Below, in pieces: positions 26,069 to 38,302 of a stretch of 64,000 bases of DNA. Made by a program: the position numbers and the translations under genes. The notes below the pieces were generated by a model, which saw only the letters and a program-made list of their open reading frames with translations, ran no database searches and was not told where the DNA came from. The DNA is taken from the NCBI RefSeq assembly GCF_947623445.1, contig NC_135240.1, positions 26,412,001 to 26,476,000 of the forward strand. The letters run 5' to 3'. Each line of letters begins with the position of its first letter. Within the stretch, counting starts at the first letter, position 1. The stretch is from Clavelina lepadiformis (Eukaryota; Chordata; Ascidiacea; Aplousobranchia; Clavelinidae).

Positions 26069-28533
26069 TAGTATGTTTTAAGTCGTGGGGTTTTGACGCT
26101 GTATGGGGTAGTTCATTTAAATGTTTTTTCTGCTGCTGATGTATTTTTTGTCGACGCAGATGACGTCACGCGTCGCATCACGCCTAGCTTAGATAAGTGC
26201 TGCACTTATACAAGCAAAAGTTACTTGGGCGTCTCGAAAGTCTGTAACTTTTCTTCATATCAAGCACAAATTAAAGATGAGATGCTCATGGTAATTATTG
26301 CGCCCGAAGGTAAAGAATCATGTCGACCTTGCGAGAAAAAAAAGTTACATGAAAAATACCTGATCAGCTTCATTTTTTGGCTTTGCAACGTAAACGCAAG
26401 AATCCCGCTGCGATCACGAAACCTACTCTCATCTTACACGCGTGTTTAAATCGAAGAGTCGTTGATTCAAGGTCAAGTTGTTTAGGACTTGCCATCATTT
26501 TTATGCTTGCAGCGAATGACCAACTAGAACAAAAGAAACTTTTAACATAAAAACTCTGTTTTTTTTATTTCCAATAATATAATTAATTATAATCCCAAAT
26601 TTTTGACTAACAAAAGAAGGATCAAAACATTCACAATTCTTTTTTGCGAATTAACAACAAAACAACATCACTTGTGATTTGTATGCTTTGTCTTAATTGA
26701 TCTTATTGAATTTAGCGGAACGTTCTTTAAGTTGTATAAAACAGCTTTGTTGTGTGATACTTGATATATAAACGTTCGCATGTGCGATGAGTATAACCTG
26801 GAATAAAACCTGAAATGCCTTTAAAATGCACCCACGACGTAATACTTAAATAACTTACATAATAAGAAAATATGTTTCAAAATTACTCCAGTTATTTCCA
26901 ATAAATATAATCCAGAATATATTACAATGAGATGATCGAGAAGTAGCAAAAAGCAAACGGTCATAATCGGTATCATAAAGTTTTTGCGCCATCAAGTGAT
27001 CAATTTTACCGATCAAGGGAACAAGATTGTCCACGTTGATAATTCCTTGGTTAATCTTATTTTAATCTTACGACACCTTAATCGAAATTATATAATTTGC
27101 TTATTACCGGACGAAATTTTCTTAAAAACACTTTTCTTTTGCTGATGACTATTTGAGGCCGAAATGCAACTAAGTTGGAGCAAATGTCCACTAGTTTTGA
27201 GCCTTGACCAATTGATGAACTTCTTCGGTATTCGGTGAATTGCCTCGTAAAGCGTATGGCGGCAATCAAATGGCGATAAAATGATAAGATGATAATAAAA
27301 TGGCTGCAGTCACTTATATTACTCCCACCTGCAAGAACAACATGTTTTCTTTCAGTTTTTGATGCAAAATATAACGATTTATCTACACGCTACTCTCTCA
27401 TCTTAGAAGACTGTCAATTTATGTTCTAACAAACCCACGTTACGTTGCCGTGGTCCGTTGCATCACTATACGCGACTTGCGTATAGTGCAATATACAGGC
27501 TGCGTAGCGGTGATTCATAACTGTGTTAGGGAAGTGCCGAATCAAACACGAATCGGAATATTACGTACATCAAACTTTTTGCTCCGGGTCTTACCGGCGT
27601 ATTCGGGTCGAATTTTCCATTATTGTATTTGCTTGTGGCCTACTTACGAATAATGCATTTTTGTGTTTTGTTAAAGAGTCGGACCCAGCGAGTGAATCTT
27701 ATGTAACGATATGTGAGTTTATTTATTATCAAGTTCAAGTGGAAAAATTGAAATGAAAACATTTGAGCGTTTATTTTCCAGGTAAAGAGTTGTGACGTTC
27801 TTGTTGAATATTTGCTCGATCTAAGAATGATGACATCCTTCATTGGTTCGGATTCGCACGAATCTGAATCTTTTTTGATTCGGATCATTTTCGGACTGTA
27901 CCGCATTTTTGTTCCATGTTTTTCACTTGTTTTACTCGTTAACACATGATATGTTTTGTGCCTCAAAACCATGCTTTGAGTTTTAGGTAAGTTTATCGAT
28001 CTTTTGTTACTGACCCTTATATATGCTCTGTTGTTCTTGACAGTTGATAGATTGCGCGTAGGATTTCCTTAAAAAACCGCACATGTCATTTGTATTACAG
28101 TACTACATGTTGCTGGACCACATACCGGGTATTTTTCCCTGGGCCTATCTTCGGGTGTAAACTACATTGAAATTTCCGCGTTCCCCGCTTTTAATTATCA
28201 CCGGCGTTGATTAGTATCGGCGTTTTCGTTACAGCTCTGCGGGACATTACGATCATTCCTGGGTTGGGCGCTCTCTGATAGAGACGTTAAGTTTTTATTG
28301 ATTTAGTTTTTGAAGCTTAGTGAGCTGTAGCGTGTTGTACCCTTGCTGTAGCTTAGTTTTTAGCTTTTCCATCTGATTTTAGAAGTTTGTTTGAACATTT
28401 TTATTTGAAGTTTGGAATTTGAAAAGCAGAAATATTACGAGATTCTCGTAAAGGTTTTCTTATTACTTAATTAATAACAGGTCTATTTTTTACTTAAATT
28501 TAAAAAATGATTTTCTATTATTTTTACTTTAGT
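26069..28533. other. gene-free spacer before protein C
   Basis: No coding sequence that I can support. A 118-codon open frame at 26093-26449 has several Cys but no recognised family or splice context. A perfect 10-bp-arm palindrome, CACTATACGC/GCGTATAGTG, lies at about 27471-27495. The promoter of gene C should be near the right end; no firm TATA box seen. Confidence 0.35.
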
Positions 28534-31500
28534 ATGAAGCAAGTTATTATTTTATTGTGTTCGTTGGTTGCGTTAACAACTGCAAAACGATGTACGTTGA
28601 ATGACCATCTATTAGCTGTATCATGCCCACTAAAATGTAAGTTTGGTTTTTCACTTTTTTAGCCAAAGTTTTCTGTCACTATCTTTTGTTTTCTGTTCGT
28701 TTTCGCTTTTAATTTTATAAATATTCTCCTTGTTCAAATTATTTAAAATTACAATATTTCATTTTTACCTATAAAATAAAATGTTATATTGTTGTTTATA
28801 TATTTATGATTTCTTTCTCTGTTTTAAATTTAGTTGATGTAAATCAATTTACTTTCTGTTTGAATAAGACGATGGAAGCCGTTTGGACGAAATACATATA
28901 TCAAAGATCCAATTAGTTGGCAGATCAATGAACTATATCACTGTTGTTGTTACATCTTGATTTAAATTATTCTATTACATAGCAAACAGGCCACTTCCTC
29001 TGCTGGACTGCGTAGATTTTTGCAAGAATGAGAAAATACCCGCGGAACGATGCCAGGACTATCCACATTGTTGTGGAAATAAAACAAATTGTTATCTAAA
29101 AAGGCGCTGTCCTTCGCACTACGATTTTGTGGTTGCAGAATGTCCACTAAAAAGTAAGTGTCGCAATTGACAATAAACATTTCACATTTCCAAAAGCTGA
29201 AATTCTGACGTTGTGCTTGTGTGGTCTCTGTCAACTGATAAATTACTATTGTCTTGAACTCTTTATAATCAGTAAACTGTGAAGCATTCCATTGATAATT
29301 TAGTGTAAATCTAATTTTAATTCTTTTACTGTTCAGGAGCAAGTCTCCCACGTTTAGATTGCGTTGATCTTTGCACGGGCGAGCTTAGACATCCAAGCAA
29401 TTGCTCCGACTATCCACATTGCTGTGGTAACGAAACACATTGCTTCCTTCGTATAAGTCAAGGGCCATCTAGCGGATGGGACGAGACAGTACTGACGGAA
29501 TTCCTGCAGACATATTTCTCGGCAAATTTTCTTAAAGATAAGCATAAGCAAAAGTATTTGAAAGGTGAGGTGATGCTTTGTGCAATCTTGAAAAAGTGTA
29601 TCCGTTCGTCAGGTCTTAACTCAAGACAATGCAGATAACTGAAGTGCGCCAACAAATCGAATTCCTCCCACCATAAGTTTTATTTCCACGAAGTTAGCTG
29701 GAATAGTTTGCGGTGCATTTAATTATATATCCTTACACAAACTTTTACATTTATCAGAAGGAAACACCTATAGCCCTTACGAAGTAGCACACGTTACCCC
29801 ATTTCCGAACTGTTCTGCTTACGTCACAAACAACGGACATCCGCTCACGGTTAATTTGGGGTGTACAAGTCCTCCACCACCGATGCTCCTTCCGCCTCCT
29901 TTTGGTTTCAAGGGTTCCAATATGTTCATTTCCGTCGAGGACCAATCTTCTCTCCATAAACAAAAGTTCCCCCACAATTGCAAGACAAACTTCCATCATT
30001 CAGACATGTCTTCCCTCGTGAAAGTGCCTTACTGCAGCAGGTGGGGTGTTTTTGATGTAGTGGAGCCACACTATATGTTTCGATAGTAATCGGCGTTACC
30101 GTGGTGATGCCAGGAAAGAACCAAACTCAACCATGTGTAATTGTCGTAATGAATAGTAGTTCTAAGTTTAGACAAGAGCCTACATAACATAACAATAGTA
30201 AACAAGAAAAATTCCCCTTATGGCCACTTGCACTTAGGCAAGCTCGATAATCGGGATTCGATCGACGTGGAATCGTCCTGCAGAGAAATGTTAAGTCAAT
30301 AAATGTTTTAAAAAAAGATTTATTTAAGATGAGAAATAACTCAAGTGGAAACATTAAGTTATGTTACGGGATTACTTTTGCTCTAGAATCCCGTGCTCGC
30401 CATCAGACCCCCTTCTCAATCACGACTTATCGGAATGCGTCCGCCACCCCGGTTGTTACTTCGACTACGAACTCTTCCAGTACAGGAGGTATCTCAGGCA
30501 AGGTGTACTTCCTGGCGTTCCTGCTTGTCATTTAACGATCAGACATCCAGTCTTCCACAGACACGCCGCTGAATATGTTAAACAGGTAAATTGTGAAACA
30601 GATTGTCAGTTAAAACGATAAGTTTTACTTTGTGCTAATTCTGGTACCAATACTGTAATTGCTTCATAAACATGAGGGGTTATGGTTATATGAATGACAT
30701 AGAGACGTGTCAACTGTGTATAATGTTGTACGTTAAGTCGTTCTTCGTTTTATTTACTGTTTTTTTGCAGCACGGATCATGGAATCCCTTGTTGACCAAA
30801 TGCTTGTTGAATGAACACCGGGAAAAGATTTTCGGTGGTTCCTCCGGTTGTTACTTGGTGGGCTTGTTAGAGGAGTCTGGTCATTACGCCAAGACGTGCG
30901 GTTGGAAAAGTAAGTCGAAAAATCTGTACACTGTCGATTTGAAGCTTTTTCTGTAATCTACGACTTGCTCCAAAAAAATCTTGTTTGTTTACTGATCCTA
31001 TAGCATAGCGTATAGGTAACTGTAATGGTAGCTTAATATTTTCTGTCTATGCTGAAGGTAACGATTTTTGATTTTGTTTTTCTAGCAATCACCAAGAGCG
31101 AATGCTATCTGATTGGCTGTTGTTGGAGAAACCATAGAAGTCTGGGTGCTAGCTGCGTCAGTCCGGTCTTAGCAAACCAGATCAATATTCACTCGGAAAA
31201 CGACGAACAGGAAGTTTCTAGTCGTCTTAGCGACCGTGATCGGTACAGTCTGCCGACTTGTCTTCCTTTTCCGTCTGACGCTACAGGTTCAGAGTTCCTC
31301 GACAACTACCACATCTGCTTAAGAACTGGCTGCGCTGTCAACGTCGATAGAAACACTTACAAGTACCATTTGTGCCTGGCGGGCTCTAGTTTACCGTTTC
31401 TTCAGCGAAAGTCTTACATTGACATGATTAATGCCGGAACAGCTAGACCGGATAATTATCGACTTGTTCTAAAAAACCTCATCACAAACACAACCAGTGA

Positions 31501-32449
31501 AGTTGACCAAATACCTTTGCCTGTTAATCCGGATGTCTGTCTTCAATTTCGTGGTCGATCTACCAGTTATTCTCAGACAGACGTCAGACGAATCTTTAAG
31601 AACAGACATCCCCAGTGCCCGTTTAGGTCACTTAAATATCCCGGATTTAAGCCACTTCAAGGAAAATCTGACGGATGCTGTGATAAACCTTTCTGTTATT
31701 ATCCTCGAAGCCGGGTCTCCTGCCAGTTTTCCGGGGTTTCGGCCTACCTCAGCCCGTGGTCTGATTACGGTGCTTGTAGTAAGGAGTGTGGTGGTGGTTT
31801 ACAGAAAAGAATGCGCTCAGTTATCGGGAAATCCACTTCACGGCAGCCGCAAGAAGAAACGAGACCATGTAACACGCACTGCTGTATCAAGTATCGTCCA
31901 TGGACGGAGTGGTCCCCATGCAAAGGTTCAAGTGAAATGCGCTGCGGCAAAGGATTACAAGGTCGATCCAGAGAGTGCTACTGCGGGAGCCAGCGTATGC
32001 CTGGCAAATGTGGTAAAGAGCCATCATGGGAGAACAGAATATGCATTGTTTGTACTTGCCCAACATTCCAATATTCTGATTGGAGTCCTTGTCATGGCGG
32101 TTGCTGCCAAGGCTTGAGCAGCCGCACAAGGAACTGCTCATTTCTCGGAACATGTCCTCAAGCTCCGTCATGGTGCCAGAAAGTATCGGAAATGAAACAC
32201 TGTTCCATCTATTGCGACAAATGGGTGAGTTCTGCAAATTATCGATGCAATCAGTACACTTGTTTAACCGAACCGAAATGTCTTGCCGACGACGGAAGCC
32301 CAGGAAATTGCTGCGACCCTGACAAGAAACCACGTAGGACTTACACCTGCTGCGCTGGAAAATGTCGTTGTGAGAAGCATTGTTACTTCAAAAATCGGTA
32401 TCACTGTATGCATGCTAAATCTGTAGGAGGCACAACTGTTAAGAAGTGA
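28534..32449 (+). CDS. secreted TSP1 / trefoil-like cysteine-rich protein C
   Basis: Exons: 28534-28636, 28983-29153, 29337-29564, 29758-30040, 30387-30585, 30771-30909, 31086-32449; 828 aa plus TGA. The signal peptide is MKQVIILLCSLVALTTA. Two consecutive exons each encode the six-cysteine module (C-x3-C-x9-C-x5-CC-x5-C), where A has one. A Pro-rich exon, two exons of exactly the same lengths as in A (199 and 139 nt) and a long last exon follow. The last exon has ECYLIGCCW, YPG...GCCDKPFCY and three TSP1-like repeats (first SPWSDYGACSKECGGG), then a Cys-rich basic tail different from A. The acidic run and most of the Gly/Pro linker of A are missing. The first TSP1-like repeat lacks two cysteines present in A. 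AATAAA at 32487 fits as poly(A) signal. An extracellular role is inferred from the signal peptide and cysteines. Confidence 0.85.
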
Positions 32450-32486
32450 GTATCTGGCATGATATTGTGTGTTGAAAAATAATGTC

Positions 32487-32492
32487 AATAAA
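32487..32492 (+). terminator. poly(A) signal of gene C
   Basis: AATAAA, 38 bases after the TGA of gene C. It is the only canonical hexamer close to the stop. Confidence 0.6.
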
Positions 32493-33273
32493 ATGATTAT
32501 GATTGGAAATGCCATCTCTGACTGCACACGCAAGCTAAGTGGATTTGCCTAATGTACAGTTCCCAACATAACCAAGATTCCAGTTGAATGACTGGTCCTG
32601 CTATAGTTCGGCCTTGTGTATAGTTCTACGCTCTAAATTCAGGGAATTTTCATAATGGGTCTTTCTTGATGAATTTGAAAATATCATTTGAAACGTAACA
32701 TATTCAAACAGGAGAATGACGTCAAAGCCATGTCTCACGTTCCCAAATTTTTGAGCGCGACGTTTGATCTGACCTTGGTGAATATCTCGCAACTTATGCC
32801 TCAAACAGCGTATTTAATCACAATCAACGTATTGAAGCACTATCATTTATTAACCTTTTAACATTGTACATTACAGCGGTCAACACAACATTTACTACAA
32901 GTAAAAAGTCTAAATGCAACGAACGGCACCTAGGACAAACTACAGTGGTAGAACCAGACATGTTAAATGTCAGTGAATTGTTTCACTGATAAATAATTAA
33001 TTATAATGATTACAATTCCCCCGATCACAGTAAACAAATGAATTTCGAGTTGTTACTGTATAATAAAACGCAACAACAGCATAGTTGGCTTACATTTCAG
33101 CTTCGTATATTAATAAAAGGAACGCGTATGTTACGTAATAAACGCATTGTTAATCGAAACCAAAAATGTGCAATATCAAGAAGCTGCCTTATGAAACAAT
33201 AGAATTAATCTGCATAAACCAACATTGTTTCAAACGGGAAGTGAAGAAGTGTGCGAAGTTGTCTCAGTGACTG
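32493..33273. other. short spacer between convergent genes
   Basis: Gene C and the nicotinamidase gene run towards each other here. AT-rich, no coding sequence or repeat recognised; it should contain the 3'UTR of the nicotinamidase gene. Confidence 0.45.
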
Positions 33274-36200
33274 TCACTGCATGGGGGGTTCTTTGGTTGT
33301 CAGGAGTGAAGAAATCTGAAAACAAAAAATGTTGCGGTTTTGAGTAAAAATTCCAGGCAAAGTAAGGACGCCATGAAAAAGAACCAATATTTTCGACTTC
33401 TAACAAGTGAATAATTGATTGGAAATCAAAGTGTGTTGACGAGGCTCGGGTAGAAACAACGTCGAGAATACCTTATCACTTTTGATCCTGGTAATACCAC
33501 TTTCGTCCATCTTGCAAAGTGCACATTGGATGTTGTGGTTATCCACACCACGACATGCATCTTCTATTACGTAGGTCTGCAGAGAATAAACATAAATTGA
33601 TCATAAACAATGTAAATTGTAGTCAACTACCAGTGGTGCCAATTAAGTAAGGTTTTACACATAACTACAAAACCCAAAAGAAACTTGGTATAGAACTTTG
33701 AAACTGTAATCATAGCATCGTGTACAACACGTTTAAAGCTGATTGGCTAAATTAGAACAATTAAATTACGTTGAGTTATACAAATTTTCAGATATCCAAA
33801 GTTGGTATTTTCAAATACACGAATTAGGTTACTTTGAGTAAAGCAAAGCATAGTTATGAAGCTTCTACTGCACTCTGAAGATAATTTATATAAGAATGTA
33901 TGATAGAGAATTAGTTTATGGCAGGTACATAAGTGGCTTTATGGCTCTTGAAGCATATTAGGGAAAAAATTGCACCTTAAACCCAAGTTCATTGCTATGG
34001 GTGGCTGTGAAATTGACACAAATATCAGTGGCAAGACCACAGATAAAGGTGCGGTCAATTCCATGAGATTGCAGCACTTGACACAGTTCTGTTTCGTTTA
34101 TTTTGTCGTTGTCGAAAAAGGCTGAATAGGAATCAAGCGATGTGTTCACACCTTTCTTGACTGTTACACTGCCTGCAGGCACCTGAGGAACATAATGACA
34201 GCGCATAAAATTACATAGAAACAAAATATAAACATAGATCCAAGATAAAGTTATTGAAAGACTCCGTACATAGACGTCTTCATGTAATTCAGCTCCCCAA
34301 GAGCCTTGCACACAGTGAGGAGGCCACAAAACTTGTTCCCTCTTCTGATCATCCTCGACGTTGAAGACAACTTTGTCATAAACCTCCGCGCACTCCAAAT
34401 GGACCTAATTGCAAAAAGTCAAATGACCATCTTTCTGGCATACATGGTTCCGATAAACAAATAGATTTAAAAAGTAAATTCAAAGGGTTAAGTTAATATA
34501 TGATAATGCCATTGGCAATTTTTTAATCAACCGGCCAATTTTGAGTAAACGGTTTACCAGCAAATTGGAATTAAACTGTGTATTTATTTGAAATGCACAG
34601 CTACAGTAGATGAATACCGAACTAGAAAATAAAACGAAAATGTACAACCATAGTCACACAATAAATAACCTCCACTTATAAAAACAGAAGGAACATTTAT
34701 GAATATTAAATTCTTAGTATACTGCGTCATAATTGCTTGCATGCTGGGTTTTAGAAATCTTAGTTTCAAGCTTCAACCTTTGAATCACAATGCTGTTTGA
34801 ACTTGTGTGCGTTAGTGGCAAAAGAAATATGATCCTGGGGGTGCCAGTCAAGGGTGAAAACAACTAAATCCCATCCCTCGAGCTTTGTCAGTTCGTTTAT
34901 GACATCAACCACTTCCAAGCCATCCTATAAAACAATGAAAATCTACTTTGCAGTGGATTGTGGAGATGGGCCAACCCAAAACCGAACAAATTCGCTGAAT
35001 ATCGCTTGTTTCTTGTGTATAAACACTAACATTGGTGATCCAGAATACAACATTACAATTATTGACATTGCTGAGCAATGACAATCTAACTTGTCAGCTT
35101 CAAAGTTTAACTCGGAAAGACATTCTTTAGAATATTTATGCAGGTATTTACAATCAAGTTTAGGTTCTCATTAGTCATTTGATTCTGTTTTTAAAAACAA
35201 AGCAAGTTAATAGCAATTGTGTCGTAATATAGGACATGTTGGAAAACATATTGATGAACTTTCATCACTTGACGTGGTAATTGTGTTTGTCAGCATCAGA
35301 ACAATTTTCCTCACAGCATATTCAGCAACTGTTTTGTAACAATGCCTCAAAGGTTACTATTTCTATGACTAATACAAAATTAACACAACAAAAACACTTG
35401 CACATAGTGAGGTTTTATGAATTTATCACATATTTGGCTTACAGCATATTGATAGTTAAACCGGGATCACGTCAATTGACCGTGAACAAATTCACCGGCG
35501 ACAATTGGTCGTGGTCAACTGACCGGCAACAAATTGGCCGGCGACACAAATCAACCGCTACACATTTTATTTTTATTTTTTACGCAAATTAGCATTGTTG
35601 TTTATTCAAATTATATGATTTAAGTGATAATATGATTTAAGGTCAGTTGGTTCTAGGTAAATTTACGTCACGGTCAGTTGTCCCCCGGTCAGTTATCCCC
35701 GGTGAGTTTGTTCGCGGTCAATTTCCCACGGTTAATTGTCGTGGAACCAGTTAAACCAGCGTGGTTCCAACTACTTTTGACTTACGGGCCACTTTACAAA
35801 AACGTGACAACTTGCGGGCCATTTCCAATACTATTACCACTATTATTACTATTATGACGTAACAAACAAATGGATCATGCGATGCAATGATGCTGTCGCA
35901 ATTATTGGATTATGCCAAATTCCTGAGTGTTGCGCAATAGCCAGTATTAGGGTTCCAATTTAAAAGATACATAACATGAAAACTGTGGAATATTTAAAGG
36001 AAACAAAAACGTCTGGAACAATAGGTACATATCAGCCTTTTAAGAGGCCCAGTTGTACTGACGAGACCTGATAGGTTGAAACAGTATAGGCCCTGCTGTC
36101 TACAACTTTGAATTAGATTTTTGACACTTTTTATCCAAATGCTATACTTGCTCTAATTGAAATAAATTAAATCAATACTGTGAAAGTTCGTGGGCCGCAT

Positions 36201-36337
36201 GCGGCCCGCGGGCCTGTAGTTGGATCACGCTGAGTTAAACCATAACATACCTCTTTTGCAGGACAATCTTTTAATGCCAGTGTTCCAGAAATAAAATCAT
36301 TCTGTACATCAACTACCACCAACGCTGACTTGGGCAT
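33274..36337 (-). CDS. nicotinamidase (isochorismatase-family hydrolase)
   Basis: Exons in transcript order: 36337-36251, 34924-34778, 34404-34276, 34182-33976, 33576-33472, 33315-33274. All junctions are phase 0; 238 aa. It hydrolyses nicotinamide to nicotinate and ammonia for NAD salvage. The catalytic triad is visible: Asp10 (VVVDVQNDF), Lys131 (TVKKGVN) and Cys176 (GLATDICVNF). The metal site is Asp55, His57 and His61 (DWHPQDHISF). WPPHCVQGSWGAEL is the usual motif before the lysine. The length fits a single-domain enzyme, and no signal peptide is present, so it is probably cytosolic or nuclear. Vertebrates lack this enzyme and use NAMPT; invertebrates keep it. The long first intron (36250-34925) carries two adjacent MITEs. 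ICGLATDICV favours nicotinamidase over the vertebrate ISOC1/2 branch. Confidence 0.92.
35462..35748. mobile_element. MITE with long imperfect inverted repeats, 287 bp
   Basis: The left end (GGGATCACGTCAATTGACCG) pairs with the reversed right end (GGTTCCACGACAATTAACCG). Both arms go on with repeated AATTGACCG / CACCGGCGACAA-type units. It is flanked by AGTTAAAC at 35454-35461 and 35749-35756. No coding capacity. The superfamily is not certain; the 8-bp duplication fits hAT. Confidence 0.7.
35757..36232. mobile_element. hAT-type MITE, 476 bp, abutting the previous element
   Basis: The ends are CAGCGTGGTTCCAACTAC and GTAGTTGGATCACGCTG, near-perfect inverted repeats with GCGGGCC motifs just inside, as in the element at 5629. 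The flanks are AGTTAAAC at 35749-35756 and 36233-36240, and the left copy is shared with the neighbouring MITE. It lies in the first intron of the nicotinamidase gene, about 18 bp from exon 1. Confidence 0.88.
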
Positions 36338-38101
36338 AATGAAACCACAAAAAGCCTATAAAATGCCTTGAAAACTATGATTACTGAAAAAATTACTTTC
36401 AAAAAATGAATGGGTAAATAGACATTTTTAAAAATGCTTGCAGACAAAAATTGTGTAAACCATCATTGAATTTAGTGAATTCAATTTTTTATAAAACTTT
36501 AAATTGCAAAAACATCTTGTTTATCCTATAAGTTTTGAAAGGCTCTTCCTAAATATATACAGTAATTATATGACAAAGTATATACATGGGAGTTCTAACC
36601 AATGCACAGCCAAGCCAGTGTTATTTGATTATAAATGAAGCATTTTCAATCAAAAAATTTACATGCTTTCATCACATTCCTTGTTATGTCAACATTTTTT
36701 ACTAATTAATATTATATGTCAATATTAAAACACGCTATTTACTCATATCATTGTAACCAGGCTTACAACTCATTCCAGTTAAGCAAACCTGTCCAGACAT
36801 CTGGATCAGTTCTTAATTGGCCAGTTTTTCCTGTCTTTTTTTTCATGCTACAATGGTGTAAAAATAATGAAATTCGGCGAGCACGTTGATGAATCTTCGT
36901 AAAATTTAGGTTAAAGCAGCTTAAAATTTGCGTCTTTGAACGCATGATTTGCTGTAAGCTAGAAAACTGACACTTTCCAGATTATGATTAAACATTCATA
37001 AAAACAAATATTAATTTATTATCAAATAAATAAATTAGGCTCCAGTGGTGTTGAGTCGTCGCCCAGTTTATGATGTGCAAAGACTTTTCTCAGTCCTAAG
37101 ACAGGCTAAGTAGCCTATCCTGATTTGATAAATTTAAGTTGATATATTTCGAAATAGGTTATGCTATGAACTAGGGTTCAGGCTACTACCGTATTTAATC
37201 ATCCTAACTTCTTTTAAAACCTACTGTATTAAGGTTATTCTATTCTATACCAACAAATCGAAACTAGGACAACTATACCGTAAACATCTTATCCGACAAC
37301 CCATTAAAGCAATTTCAGGTTAAGTTGTGATCTTGTGACTGTAGCAACCTTATTTAATTAACTGGGAAATAATGCGAGAAAACCTATGTTACCACTGTCA
37401 TTTGTTTACCGATGAATCATATTTTAACGAAAGCAAAATTTCACAGCGAAACTATTCTTTTCGTTACGGGACGTCCCCCGTTACAAAATAAATTATTTGA
37501 TCAGAAAATGTAAAAATTTGTTTGCTATGAAAAACATTTGCTTTATTTAATGTTTGAGTAAATGTGATGTAGCAACCTTCCCGAAACTTGATATCGGAAG
37601 TTAGCAATATCTGTAAGCTAAAATAAAAATTCGGAAATCTGCCATACACAAAAGGTGAGTGTGACGAATACGTCACATTCATTGCATTAATTATTTGCGC
37701 ATATCATTTGGTGAATGCCTGTGTTTAATTTGATATTTAAAGGGAGCGTAAAATTCTCACTGGCGACAGAATTACAACATTTACCTTCGGGGAAAGTCGG
37801 GCTCGTCGCTTTTAGAAAACCACTTTCTTGCTACATATGTTATGTCATAGTAACTTATAATCGTCGAATACAGCATGTGGTGTTGTGTTCAGCTGACCAG
37901 ACGTTCCATTTTGTACGCCACAATTTTTTCGTGAACGGGACCGTTTTTTTCGCGGTTTGTAGGCGTAGCTTATATCTGTTTATACGTGTTTATATTTTTC
38001 TTGGTTTTTATTTGTCTTTTTCACAAATATTTTCAGTTTTTCCTGTTTTTAATAAAAGCGGACATGGCAAGGACTTAACAAGGGGTTAATGCAAGCTGAG
38101 G

Positions 38102-38302
38102 TTGCTTTGCTGTCATGTTAAATCATGCATTGAACGAGTGTTTTCTGTCATGAACGATATGTGTTCAATGGAAAAATCTAGATTAAGTGTACTGACAATG
38201 AAAGCTATGAGACAAAATTATGACCTGGATTGTCATAAGTTCTATCATATAGTATTGAACGATCGAAACTCGTTGCGCAAGATATTTGAGTTGGAAATGT
38301 GA
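38102..38302 (+). pseudogene. hAT transposase C-terminal fragment
   Basis: The translation contains CIERVFSVMNDMC and KSRLSVLTMKAM, followed by CHKFYHIVLN. It matches the ERVFS-x-MN...NRLSV...FY pattern at the C-terminus of hAT transposases. The upstream catalytic part is not recognisable and no clear terminal repeats were found, so this is a decayed relic. Confidence 0.65.

Noticed and set aside
26093..26449. 118-codon plus-strand frame with several cysteines
   Set aside because: No signal peptide, recognised domain or splice context, and it starts close to a hAT element end.
37715..38089. 124-codon plus-strand frame
   Set aside because: Hydrophobic and Phe-rich as expected from AT-rich non-coding DNA; no family signature although it precedes a hAT fragment.
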